Notes under the pieces: generated by a model | The model's database searches: none | What the model was told of the DNA's origin: nothing | The model's input: the letters and a program-made list of their open reading frames with translations, nothing else | In this document: piece by piece, positions 1 through 10,069 of the stretch | Numbering within the stretch: position 1 is the first letter of the stretch | How the letters are laid out: each line of letters starts with the position of its first letter | Position numbers and translations under genes: made by a program | DNA from: Crossaster papposus | Lineage: Eukaryota; Echinodermata; Asteroidea; Velatida; Solasteridae | DNA: 64,000 nucleotides | Direction: 5' to 3' | Assembly (NCBI GenBank): GCA_037893245.1 | Contig: JBAIAA010000694.1 | Coordinates: 485,901 to 549,900 of the forward strand

Positions 1-241
1 TCACTTCAATTCGGGCAGTGCACCCCCCTATGAGCCCGCGTTTCGCCGGTGACCGCCATTTGTGTGGCGCGCCCTCTATTGACATGCAATAAGTCGGGTT
101 TTCGGACAATAAATGCGTGGGCTCATAAACCCCGAAAATACAGTTTCCACTTGTTTCTTTGAGCATATGTAAACAGAGCTATTACTCCGGCTTCCCAACC
201 CATTAAGGCACATCGATTTGAATCAATTTCATCTATCTCGT
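1..241 (+). repeat. Unit head, conserved non-coding segment (described in unit 1)
   Basis: This is the most GC-rich part of the unit and precedes the tRNA-like element. It holds a GCAGTGCACCCCCCTA motif at 15-30, related to the poly-C motif near the end of each unit, and a single AscI octamer (GGCGCGCC) at 66-73. An AATAAA at 108-113 is probably chance. I see no gene. Subfamily markers lie here: GTCGGGTTTT (left units) against GTCGGTTTTT (right units), CCCCGAAAA against CCCTGAAAA, and GCATATG against GCTTATG. Confidence 0.8.
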
Positions 242-313
242 GGTAGAATGACCGAGTGTTTAAGAACCTCGACTGCGGTATCCATGGTCCGGGTTCGAGT
301 CCCGGTCCGGCCC
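242..313 (+). pseudogene. tRNA-like element, unit 1 (reference copy), tRNA-Ser-related, degenerate
   Basis: A perfect T-arm lies at 289-305: stem CCGGG/CCCGG around a TTCGAGT loop. It contains GGTTCGAGTCC, a full match to the Pol III B-box consensus, at 292-302. The D-arm stretch TGACCGAGTGTTTAAG from 249 resembles tRNA-Ser (usual form TGGCCGAGTGGTTAAGG) and would serve as a weak A box about 33 bases upstream of the B box. GACTGC...ATCCA at 271-284 also resembles the tRNA-Ser(GCU) anticodon arm. The acceptor strands GGTAGAA and TCCGGCC pair at 5 of 7 positions, counting one G-T. D-stem and anticodon stem do not pair and the usual long variable arm is absent, so charging is unlikely. It could instead be the head of a tRNA-derived SINE. 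A second reading takes GTGGTAGAAT as a tRNA-Gly-type A box. Confidence 0.6.
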
Positions 314-330
314 GAGGCCTTTCGTTTTTT
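309..330 (+). terminator. GC hairpin plus T6, putative Pol III terminator (unit 1)
   Basis: GGCC-CGA-GGCC at 309-319 can form a 4-bp hairpin. It is followed by TTTCG and six T at 325-330. A run of four or more T on the coding strand just after a tRNA-like body is the usual Pol III stop. The same arrangement lies 83-88 bases after the start of the tRNA-like element in every unit; unit 21 has T7. The transcript would be about 90 nt. Confidence 0.5.
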
Positions 331-510
331 CCAGTTCCAACGCACGCTGTTTCGCAATCTTTTCCTTAACATAATTAATTTATCGTCCTCACTCACCAAC
401 CGAGTTTAGCTGACCGGCTTAATTCGTCAGGTTGGGACTGTCCGCGGAGGTTCAGGATCGTGCCTGCAATTTTTTTTAATTTTTTTTTTAAGAACAATAA
501 TCACAATTCC
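331..510 (+). repeat. Spacer with T-rich tracts (described in unit 1)
   Basis: This is non-coding sequence between the putative terminator and the monomer array. It contains T8-AA-T10 at 470-489. In the right subfamily the AA is lost or reduced to one A, giving a near-pure T tract of about 18. The marker GATCGTGCCTGC (units 1-17) against GATCGAGCCTGC (units 19-39, with one further change in unit 34) lies just before this tract. I see no gene. Confidence 0.7.
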
Positions 511-1230
511 GCCAATTTTAATGGAAATACAAGGCTAACCCCTGTTCCCCCTTACAATTGTTCGTTTTTCTAAAAAAAAAATTAAAAAAAAAAAAAGGCA
601 AATAATTGTTGGCCAATGTTGATAGGAATGCAAGAATAACCCCTGGCCACTTTTAATTTCTCCTAAAACCAAAGTCAATTTATGGCGAATTGGAATTGAA
701 ATATAAGACTAACCCCGTACAATGTTTTAATTTGTTTCCAAGAACAATTAAATTTCCGCCAATTTTAATAGAAATGCAAGTATAACCCCTTTCCCCCCTT
801 ACAGTTGTTCGTTTAAAAAAAAACAGCAATTATCAATTAATTTTGGTCCTATTTTGATAAGAATACAAGGTTAACCCCTGGCAACTTTCAATTTCTCCTG
901 AAAGTTAATTTCTGGCGAATTGAAATTTAAATATAAGACTAACCCCATACAATGTTTTTATTTCTCCAAAATGTCATTTTTGTGGCCAATTTTGAAACAG
1001 AATGAAAGGTTATACCCTTGCAGGTTTTGTATTTTCCCAAAAAGTCAGTTTTGGGGATAATTTTAATTTAAACGCGAGGCTAACCTCTCACAATTATTTT
1101 ATTCTAGGCCAATTTTAGACGGACAAAAACAAACCGAGGCTAACTCCTCACAACTGGTCAATTTTCGCAAACAATTATTTGTTGGGGAAATTTTTAATTT
1201 AAATCTCGAGGCTAACTCCTTACAATTATT
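511..1230 (+). repeat. Internal array of about ten ~73-bp monomers (reference, unit 1)
   Basis: Ten diverged copies share a layout: a CCAATTTTAATAGAAA-like start, then an AAGGCTAACCCCTTACAA-like core, then a T-rich end with TTTCTCC. Start landmarks lie near 511, 612, 685, 758, 846, 915, 985, 1054, 1109 and 1196; most spacings are 69-73 bp. Monomers 1-3 and 4-6 match one to one as two copies of a ~240-bp trimer, while 8-10 form a separate subtype with CGAGGCTAACTCCT. An A-rich tract (unit 1: 30 bases with an internal TT) lies between monomers 1 and 2, and a shorter A-run lies at the matching place between 4 and 5. Each full unit carries this array starting about 510 bp after its first base; unit 11 lacks it and unit 13 lacks one monomer. 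Confidence 0.85.
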
Positions 1231-1334
1231 TATTTGCAAGTAAATAACACATGCATTGCCACCCTACTCCCGGGCACCACGAGGCAAGGCTGTCTGTCTG
1301 ATTTTCCGTTGTTTCCTATGTGCGCGTATGTTGT
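1231..1334 (+). repeat. Spacer before the poly-C tract (described in unit 1)
   Basis: This segment joins the last monomer to the poly-C tract. It is conserved in all full units. The marker ACTCCCGGGC (units 1, 2, 4, 5, 6, 8) against ACTCCTGGGC (the rest) lies here. Its right part, from CTGATTTTCCG on, is where unit 11 resumes after its large deletion. Confidence 0.6.
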
Positions 1335-1370
1335 GCAGTGCACCCCCCCCCCCCCCCCCCCACCCCCCTA
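1335..1370 (+). repeat. Poly-C microsatellite inside a duplicated GCAGTGCAC motif (unit 1)
   Basis: GCAGTGCAC is followed by a C run (19 in unit 1), one A, six C and TA. The first C run varies from 7 to 62 between units. The same flanks without the expansion, GCAGTGCACCCCCCTA, occur in the head of the next unit at 1693-1708, so the tract probably grew from a C6 run in a duplicated motif. The complementary strand is G-rich and could form quadruplexes; the C strand could form an i-motif. Confidence 0.85.
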
Positions 1371-1678
1371 CGGGCGCACTAGCCTCATTCAAGCCCTATT
1401 GAAACAAGTGTAAAAACCCAGTCTCGAAATGTTATACTTCCCCAGCCTGCACGCAGGCATTTTACAAGGGGCATCCCTCCACGTTCTCGGGCAATTAGGA
1501 CCCATTTTTCAACCGTAATTTTATCAAGTCTTCCCTCAGATTGAAGTCCCAAAACCAGAGGGGTTGATCCTGGGCTATCATTTATACAATCCCAGCATTG
1601 TTTTTTTACCAAACGGATTTCTTTTTCAAATAGAATTGTGGGGGCACATTTCATGCTAATGAGCTAGCGTAGAAATTC
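1371..1678 (+). repeat. Unit 3' segment, no supported gene (described in unit 1)
   Basis: This segment follows the poly-C tract. An 89-codon minus-strand frame is open here in most units, but it is frameshifted in units 34, 35 and 37, and nearly all differences between copies change the amino acid. I treat it as chance. Markers are CTATCATTT against CTATTATTT and the loss of one C in TTTACCAAACG. Confidence 0.6.
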
Positions 1679-3343
1679 TCACTTCAATTCGGGCAGTGCA
1701 CCCCCCTATGAGCCCGCGTTTCGCCGGTGACCGCCATTTGTGTGGCGCGCCCTCTATTGACATGCAATAAGTCGGGTTTTCGGACAATAAATGCGTGGGC
1801 TCATAAACCCCGAAAATACAGTTTCCACTTGTTTCTTTGAGCATATGTAAACAGAGCTATTACTCCGGCTTCCCAACCCATTAAGGCACATCGATTTGAA
1901 TCAATTTTATCTATCTCGTGGTAGAATGACCGAGTGTTTAAGAACCTCGACTGCGGTATCCATGGTCCGGCTTCGAGTCCCGGTCCGGCCCGAGGCCTTT
2001 CGTTTTTTCCAGTTCCAACGCACGCTGTTTCGCAATCTTTTCCTTAACATAATTAATTTATCGTCCTCACTCACCAACCGAGTTTAGCTGACCGGCTTAA
2101 TTCGTCAGGTTGGGACTGTCCGCGGAGGTTCAGGATCGTGCCTGCAATTTTTTTTAATTTTTTTTTAAGAACAATAATCACAATTCCGCCAATTTTAATG
2201 GAAATACAAGGCTAACCCCTGTTCCCCCTTACAATTGTTCGTTTTTCTAAAAAAAAAAAAAAAAAAAAAAAAAGGCAAATAATTGTTGGCCAATGTTGAT
2301 AGGAATGCAAGAATAACCCCTGGCCACTTTTAATTTCTCCTAAAACCAAAGTCAATTTATGGCGAATTGGAATTGAAATATAAGACTAACCCCGTACAAT
2401 GTTTTAATTTGTTTCCAAGAACAATTAAATTTCCGCCAATTTTAATAGAAATGCAAGTATAACCCCTTTCCCCCCTTACAGTTGTTCGTTTAAAAAAAAC
2501 CAGCAATTATCAATTAATTTTGGTCCTATTTTGATAAGAATACAAGGTTAACCCCTGGCAACTTTCAATTTCTCCTGAAAGTTAATTTCTGGCGAATTGA
2601 AATTTAAATATAAGACTAACCCCATACAATGTTTTTATTTCTCCACAATGTCATTTTTGTGGCCAATTTTGAAACAGAATGAAAGGTTATACCCTTGCAG
2701 GTTTTGTATTTTCCCAAAAAGTCAGTTTTGGGGATAATTTTAATTTAAACGCGAGGCTAACCTCTCACAATTATTTTATTCTAGGCCAATTTTAGACGGA
2801 CAAAAACAAACCGAGGCTAACTCCTCACAACTGGTCAATTTTCGCAAACAATTATTTGTTGGGGAAATTTTTAATTTAAATCTCGAGGCTAACTCCTTAC
2901 AATTATTTATTTGCAAGTAAATAACACATGCATTGCCACCCTACTCCCGGGCACCACGAGGCAAGGCTGTCTGTCTGATTTTCCGTTGTTTCCTATGTGC
3001 GCGTATGTTGTGCAGTGCACCCCCCCACCCCCCTACGGGCGCACTAGCCTCATTCAAGCCCTATTGAAACAAGTGTAAAAACCCAGTCTCGAAATGTTAT
3101 ACTTCCCCAGCCTGCACGCAGGCATTTTACAAGGGGCATCCCTCCACGTTCTCGGGCAATTAGGACCCATTTTTCAACCGTAATTTTATCAAGTCTTCCC
3201 TCAGATTGAAGTCCCAAAACCAGAGGGGTTGATCCTGGGCTATCATTTATACAATCCCAGCATTGTTTTTTTACCAAACGGATTTCTTTTTCAAATAGAA
3301 TTGTGGGGGCACATTTCATGCTAATGAGCTAGCGTAGAAATTC
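1679..3343 (+). repeat. Repeat unit 2 (1665 bp)
   Basis: This unit belongs with units 5 and 6. It has a B-box G-to-C change, TCCACAATG in place of TCCAAAATG, and the shortest C run, 3020-3026 (7). Confidence 0.97.
1920..1991 (+). pseudogene. tRNA-like element, unit 2, B-box variant
   Basis: G-to-C at 1971 turns the B box into GCTTCGAGTCC and removes the last T-stem pair (G53-C61 in tRNA numbering), a nearly invariant pair in tRNAs. Expected to weaken TFIIIC binding. Confidence 0.55.
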
Positions 3344-4684
3344 TCACTTCAATTCGGGCAGTGCACCCCCCTATGAGCCCGCGTTTCGCCGGTGACCGCC
3401 ATTTGTGTGGCGCGCCCTCTATTGACATGCAATAAGTCGGGTTTTCGGACAATAAATGCGTGGGCTCATAAACCCTGAAAATACAGTTTCCACTTGTTTC
3501 TTTGAGCTTATGTAAACAGAGCTATTACTCCGGCTTCCCAACCCATTAAGGCACATCGATTTGAATCAATTTTATCTATCTCGTGGTAGAATGACCGAGT
3601 GTTTAAGAACCTCGACTGCGGTATCCATGGTCCGGGTTCGAGTCCCGGTCCGGCCCGAGGCCTTTCGTTTTTTCCAGTTCCAACGCACGCTGTTTCGCAA
3701 TCTTTTCCTTAACATAATTAATTTATCGTCCTCACTCACCAACCGAGTTTAGCTGACCGGCTTAATTCGTCAGGTTGGGACTGTCCGAGGAGGTTCAGGA
3801 TCGTGCCTGCAATTTTTTTTAATTTTTTTTTTAAGAACAATAATCACAATTCCGCCAATTTTAATGGAAATACAAGGCTAACCCCTGTTCCCCCTTACAA
3901 TTGTTCGTTTTTCTAAAAAAAAAAAAAAAAAAAAAAAAAGGCAAATAATTGTTGGCCAATGTTGATAGGAATGCAAGAATAACCCCTGGCCACTTTTAAT
4001 TTCTCCTAAAACCAAAGTCAATTTATGGCGAATTGGAATTGAAATATAAGACTAACCCCGTACAATGTTTTAATTTGTTTCCAAGAACAATTAAATTTCC
4101 GCCAATTTTAATAGAAATGCAAGTATAACCCCTTTCCCCCCTTACAGTTGTTCGTTTAAAAAAAACCAGCAATTATCAATTAATTTTGGTCCTATTTTGA
4201 TAAGAATACAAGGTTAACCCCTGGCAACTTTCAATTTCTCCTGAAAGTTAATTTCTGGCGAATTGAAATTTAAATATAAGACTAACCCCATACAATGTTT
4301 TTATTTCTCCAAAATGTCATTTTTGTGGCCAATTTTGAAACAGAATGAAAGGTTATACCCTTGCAGGTTTTGTATTTTCCCAAAAAGTCAGTTTTGGGGA
4401 TAATTTTAATTTAAACGCGAGGCTAACCTCTCACAATTATTTTAATCTAGGCCAATTTTAGACGGACAAAAACAAACCGAGGCTAACTCCTCACAACTGG
4501 TCAATTTTCGCAAACAATTATTTGTTGGGGAAATTTTTAATTTAAATCTCGAGGCTAACTCCTTACAATTATTTATTTGCAAGTAAATAACACATGCATT
4601 GCCACCCTACTCCTGGGCACCACGAGGCAAGGCTGTCTGTCTGATTTTCCGTTGTTTCCTATGTGCGCGTATGTTGTGCAGTGC

Positions 4685-4720
<36 letters not shown>

Positions 4721-5037
4721 ACCCCCCTACGGGCGCACTAGCCTCATTCAAGCCCTATTGAAACAAGTGTAAAAACCCAGTCTCGAAATGTTATACTTCC
4801 CCAGCCTGCACGCAGGCATTTTACAAGGGGCATCCCTCCACGTTCTCGGGCAATTAGGACCCATTTTTCAACCGTAATTTTATCAAGTCTTCCCTCAGAT
4901 TGAAGTCCCAAAACCAGAGGGGTTGATCCTGGGCTATCATTTATACAATCCCAGCATTGTTTTTTTACCAAACGGATTTCTTTTTCAAATAGAATTGTGG
5001 GGGCACATTTCATGCTAATGAGCTAGCGTAGAAATTC
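3344..5037 (+). repeat. Repeat unit 3 (1694 bp)
   Basis: Nearly the same as unit 7. Both have GTCCGAGGAGG, TTTTAATCTAGG and GAGCTTATG. C run 4686-4720 (35). Confidence 0.97.
3585..3656 (+). pseudogene. tRNA-like element, unit 3
   Basis: Consensus copy with intact B box. Confidence 0.6.
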
Positions 5038-6378
5038 TCACTTCAATTCGGGCAGTGCACCCCCCTATGAGCCCGCGTTTCGCCGGTGACCGCCATTTGT
5101 GTGGCGCGCCCTCTATTGACATGCAATAAGTCGGGTTTTCGGACAATAAATGCGTGGGCTCATAAACCCCGAAAATACAGTTTCCACTTGTTTCTTTGAG
5201 CATATGTAAACAGAGCTATTACTCCGGCTTCCCAACCCATTAAGGCACATCGATTTGAATCAATTTTATCTATCTCGTGGTAGAATGACCGAGTGTTTAA
5301 GAACCTCGACTGCGGTATCCATGGTCCGGGTTCGAGTCCCGGTCCGGCCCGAGGCCTTTCGTTTTTTCCAGTTCCAACGCACGCTGTTTCGCAATCTTTT
5401 CCTTAACATAATTAATTTATCGCCCTCACTCACCAACCGAGTTTAGCTGACCGGCTTAATTCGTCAGGTTGGGACTGTCCGCGGAGGTTCAGGATCGTGC
5501 CTGCAATTTTTTTTAATTTTTTTGTTAAGAACAATAATCACAATTCCGCCAATTTTAATGGAAATACAAGGCTAACCCCTGTTCCCCCTTACAATTGTTC
5601 GTTTTTCTAAAAAAAAAAAAAAAAAAAAAAAAAGGCAAATAATTGTTGGCCAATGTTGATAGGAATGCAAGAATAACCCCTGGCCACTTTTAATTTCTCC
5701 TAAAACCAAAGTCAATTTATGGCGAATTGGAATTGAAATATAAGACTAACCCCGTACAATGTTTTAATTTGTTTCCAAGAACAATTAAATTTCCGCCAAT
5801 TTTAATAGAAATGCAAGTATAACCCCTTTCCCCCCTTACAGTTGTTCGTTTAAAAAAAACCAGCAATTATCAATTAATTTTGGTCCTATTTTGATAAGAA
5901 TACAAGGTTAACCCCTGGCAACTTTCAATTTCTCCTGAAAGTTAATTTCTGGCGAATTGAAATTTAAATATAAGACTAACCCCATACAATGTTTTTATTT
6001 CTCCAAAATGTCATTTTTGTGGCCAATTTTGAAACAGAATGAAAGGTTATACCCTTGCAGGTTTTGTATTTTCCCAAAAAGTCAGTTTTGGGGATAATTT
6101 TAATTTAAACGCGAGGCTAACCTCTCACAATTATTTTATTCTAGGCCAATTTTAGACGGACAAAAACAAACCGAGGCTAACTCCTCACAACTGGTCAATT
6201 TTCGCAAACAATTATTTGTTGGGGAAATTTTTAATTTAAATCTCGAGGCTAACTCCTTACAATTATTTATTTGCAAGTAAATAACACATGCATTGCCACC
6301 CTACTCCCGGGCACCACGAGGCAAGGCTGTCTGTCTGATTTTCCGTTGTTTCCTATGTGCGCGTATGTTGTGCAGTGC

Positions 6379-6420
<42 letters not shown>

Positions 6421-6737
6421 ACCCCCCTACGGGCGCACTAGCCTCATTCAAGCCCTATTGAAACAAGTGTAAAAACCCAGTCTCGAAATGTTATACTTCC
6501 CCAGCCTGCACGCAGGCATTTTACAAGGGGCATCCCTCCACGTTCTCGGGCAATTAGGACCCATTTTTCAACCGTAATTTTATCAAGTCTTCCCTCAGAT
6601 TGAAGTCCCAAAACCAGAGGGGTTGATCCTGGGCTATCATTTATACAATCCCAGCATTGTTTTTTTACCAAACGGATTTCTTTTTCAAATAGAATTGTGG
6701 GGGCACATTTCATGCTAATGAGCTAGCGTAGAAATTC
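5038..6737 (+). repeat. Repeat unit 4 (1700 bp)
   Basis: Shares TTTTTTTGTTAAG in the T-rich spacer with unit 8 only. Private change CGCCCTCACTC near 5421. C run 6380-6420 (41). Confidence 0.97.
5279..5350 (+). pseudogene. tRNA-like element, unit 4
   Basis: Consensus copy with intact B box. Confidence 0.6.
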
Positions 6738-8403
6738 TCACTTCAATTCGGGCAGTGCACCCCCCTATGAGCCCGCGTTTCGCCGGTGACCGCCATTTGT
6801 GTGGCGCGCCCTCTATTGACATGCAATAAGTCGGGTTTTCGGACAATAAATGCGTGGGCTCATAAACCCCGAAAATACAGTTTCCACTTGTTTCTTTGAG
6901 CATATGTAAACAGAGCTATTACTCCGGCTTCCCAACCCATTAAGGCACATCGATTTGAATCAATTTTATCTATCTCGTGGTAGAATGACCGAGTGTTTAA
7001 GAACCTCGACTGCGGTATCCATGGTCCGGCTTCGAGTCCCGGTCCGGCCCGAGGCCTTTCGTTTTTTCCAGTTCCAACGCACGCTGTTTCGCAATCTTTT
7101 CCTTAACATAATTAATTTATCGTCCTCACTCACCAACCGAGTTTAGCTGACCGGCTTAATTCGTCAGGTTGGGACTGTCCGCGGAGGTTCAGGATCGTGC
7201 CTGCAATTTTTTTTAATTTTTTTTTTAAGAACAATAATCACAATTCCGCCAATTTTAATGGAAATACAAGGCTAACCCCTGTTCCCCCTTACAATTGTTC
7301 GTTTTTCTAAAAAAAAAAAAAAAAAAAAAAAAAGGCAAATAATTGTTGGCCAATGTTGATAGGAATGCAAGAATAACCCCTGGCCACTTTTAATTTCTCC
7401 TAAAACCAAAGTCAATTTATGGCGAATTGGAATTGAAATATAAGACTAACCCCGTACAATGTTTTAATTTGTTTCCAAGAACAATTAAATTTCCGCCAAT
7501 TTTAATAGAAATGCAAGTATAACCCCTTTCCCCCCTTACAGTTGTTCGTTTAAAAAAAACCAGCAATTATCAATTAATTTTGGTCCTATTTTGATAAGAA
7601 TACAAGGTTAACCCCTGGCAACTTTCAATTTCTCCTGAAAGTTAATTTCTGGCGAATTGAAATTTAAATATAAGACTAACCCCATACAATGTTTTTATTT
7701 CTCCACAATGTCATTTTTGTGGCCAATTTTGAAACAGAATGAAAGGTTATACCCTTGCAGGTTTTGTATTTTCCCAAAAAGTCAGTTTTGGGGATAATTT
7801 TAATTTAAACGCGAGGCTAACCTCTCACAATTATTTTATTCTAGGCCAATTTTAGACGGACAAAAACAAACCGAGGCTAACTCCTCACAACTGGTCAATT
7901 TTCGCAAACAATTATTTGTTGGGGAAATTTTTAATTTAAATCTCGAGGCTAACTCCTTACAATTATTTATTTGCAAGTAAATAACACATGCATTGCCACC
8001 CTACTCCCGGGCACCACGAGGCAAGGCTGTCTGTCTGATTTTCCGTTGTTTCCTATGTGCGCGTATGTTGTGCAGTGCACCCCCCCACCCCCCTACGGGC
8101 GCACTAGCCTCATTCAAGCCCTATTGAAACAAGTGTAAAAACCCAGTCTCGAAATGTTATACTTCCCCAGCCTGCACGCAGGCATTTTACAAGGGGCATC
8201 CCTCCACGTTCTCGGGCAATTAGGACCCATTTTTCAACCGTAATTTTATCAAGTCTTCCCTCAGATTGAAGTCCCAAAACCAGAGGGGTTGATCCTGGGC
8301 TATCATTTATACAATCCCAGCATTGTTTTTTTACCAAACGGATTTCTTTTTCAAATAGAATTGTGGGGGCACATTTCATGCTAATGAGCTAGCGTAGAAA
8401 TTC
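6738..8403 (+). repeat. Repeat unit 5 (1666 bp)
   Basis: Sister of units 2 and 6: B-box change, TCCACAATG, C run 8080-8086 (7). Confidence 0.97.
6979..7050 (+). pseudogene. tRNA-like element, unit 5, B-box variant
   Basis: Same B-box G-to-C as unit 2, here at 7030. Confidence 0.55.
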
Positions 8404-10069
8404 TCACTTCAATTCGGGCAGTGCACCCCCCTATGAGCCCGCGTTTCGCCGGTGACCGCCATTTGTGTGGCGCGCCCTCTATTGACATGCAATAAGTCGG
8501 GTTTTCGGACAATAAATGCGTGGGCTCATAAACCCCGAAAATACAGTTTCCACTTGTTTCTTTGAGCATATGTAAACAGAGCTATTACTCCGGCTTCCCA
8601 ACCCATTAAGGCACATCGATTTGAATCAATTTTATCTATCTCGTGGTAGAATGACCGAGTGTTTAAGAACCTCGACTGCGGTATCCATGGTCCGGCTTCG
8701 AGTCCCGGTCCGGCCCGAGGCCTTTCGTTTTTTCCAGTTCCAACGCACGCTGTTTCGCAATCTTTTCCTTAACATAATTAATTTATCGTCCTCACTCACC
8801 AACCGAGTTTAGCTGACCGGCTTAATTCGTCAGGTTGGGACTGTCCGCGGAGGTTCAGGATCGTGCCTGCAATTTTTTTTAATTTTTTTTTTAAGAACAA
8901 TAATCACAATTCCGCCAATTTTAATGGAAATACAAGGCTAACCCCTGTTCCCCCTTACAATTGTTCGTTTTTCTAAAAAAAAAAAAAAAAAAAAAAAAAG
9001 GCAAATAATTGTTGGCCAATGTTGATAGGAATGCAAGAATAACCCCTGGCCACTTTTAATTTCTCCTAAAACCAAAGTCAATTTATGGCGAATTGGAATT
9101 GAAATATAAGACTAACCCCGTACAATGTTTTAATTTGTTTCCAAGAACAATTAAATTTCCGCCAATTTTAATAGAAATGCAAGTATAACCCCTTTCCCCC
9201 CTTACAGTTGTTCGTTTAAAAAAAACCAGCAATTATCAATTAATTTTGGTCCTATTTTGATAAGAATACAAGGTTAACCCCTGGCAACTTTCAATTTCTC
9301 CTGAAAGTTAATTTCTGGCGAATTGAAATTTAAATATAAGACTAACCCCATACAATGTTTTTATTTCTCCACAATGTCATTTTTGTGGCCAATTTTGAAA
9401 CAGAATGAAAGGTTATACCCTTGCAGGTTTTGTATTTTCCCAAAAAGTCAGTTTTGGGGATAATTTTAATTTAAACGCGAGGCTAACCTCTCACAATTAT
9501 TTTATTCTAGGCCAATTTTAGACGGACAAAAACAAACCGAGGCTAACTCCTCACAACTGGTCAATTTTCGCAAACAATTATTTGTTGGGGAAATTTTTAA
9601 TTTAAATCTCGAGGCTAACTCCTTACAATTATTTATTTGCAAGTAAATAACACATGCATTGCCACCCTACTCCCGGGCACCACGAGGCAAGGCTGTCTGT
9701 CTGATTTTCCGTTGTTTCCTATGTGCGCGTATGTTGTGCAGTGCACCCCCCCACCCCCCTACGGGCGCACTAGCCTCATTCAAGCCCTATTGAAACAAGT
9801 GTAAAAACCCAGTCTCGAAATGTTATACTTCCCCAGCCTGCACGCAGGCATTTTACAAGGGGCATCCCTCCACGTTCTCGGGCAATTAGGACCCATTTTT
9901 CAACCGTAATTTTATCAAGTCTTCCCTCAGATTGAAGTCCCAAAACCAGAGGGGTTGATCCTGGGCTATCATTTATACAATCCCAGCATTGTTTTTTTAC
10001 CAAACGGATTTCTTTTTCAAATAGAATTGTGGGGGCACATTTCATGCTAATGAGCTAGCGTAGAAATTC
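8404..10069 (+). repeat. Repeat unit 6 (1666 bp)
   Basis: Apparently the same as its neighbour unit 5 at every marker I checked, including the C run of 7 (9746-9752) and the B-box change. Begins the second copy of the unit 2-4 block. Confidence 0.97.
8645..8716 (+). pseudogene. tRNA-like element, unit 6, B-box variant
   Basis: Same B-box G-to-C as unit 2, here at 8696. Confidence 0.55.

Larger units (their letters stand above)
1..1678 (+). repeat. Repeat unit 1 (1678 bp)
   Basis: The window edge coincides with my chosen boundary, so the unit is complete by that definition. It is the only unit with CAATTTCATC before the tRNA-like element and with a TT interruption in the poly-A tract (near 580). 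C run 1343-1361 (19). Confidence 0.97.

Noticed and set aside
108-113. AATAAA polyadenylation signal
   Set aside because: Single hexamer with no upstream gene on this strand; expected by chance in AT-rich DNA.
242-313. Functional tRNA-Ser gene
   Set aside because: D-stem and anticodon stem do not pair, G19 is replaced by T, the long variable arm is missing and the acceptor has mismatches. Kept as a degenerate tRNA-like element.
1385-1654. 89-codon minus-strand open frame present in most units
   Set aside because: Differences between copies are almost all amino-acid changing (D/N, P/T, R/C, M/V) with only one silent change noted, and a 1-bp loss breaks it in units 34, 35 and 37. I recognise no family. 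Its persistence reflects the near identity of the units.
1-1678. rDNA, 5S or histone tandem unit
   Set aside because: No rRNA or histone coding sequence is recognisable in the unit; the only RNA-type promoter is tRNA-like.
1640-1678. Helitron or transposon end near GAGCTAGCG
   Set aside because: A CTAG is present, but I see no convincing hairpin before it, no terminal inverted repeats and no transposase or helicase frame.
1656-1844. 62-64 codon minus-strand frame in the unit head
   Set aside because: It crosses the C6 motif and is broken by C5/C7 changes (units 21, 23, 28, 29) and by the 21-bp deletion in unit 14. No recognisable domain.
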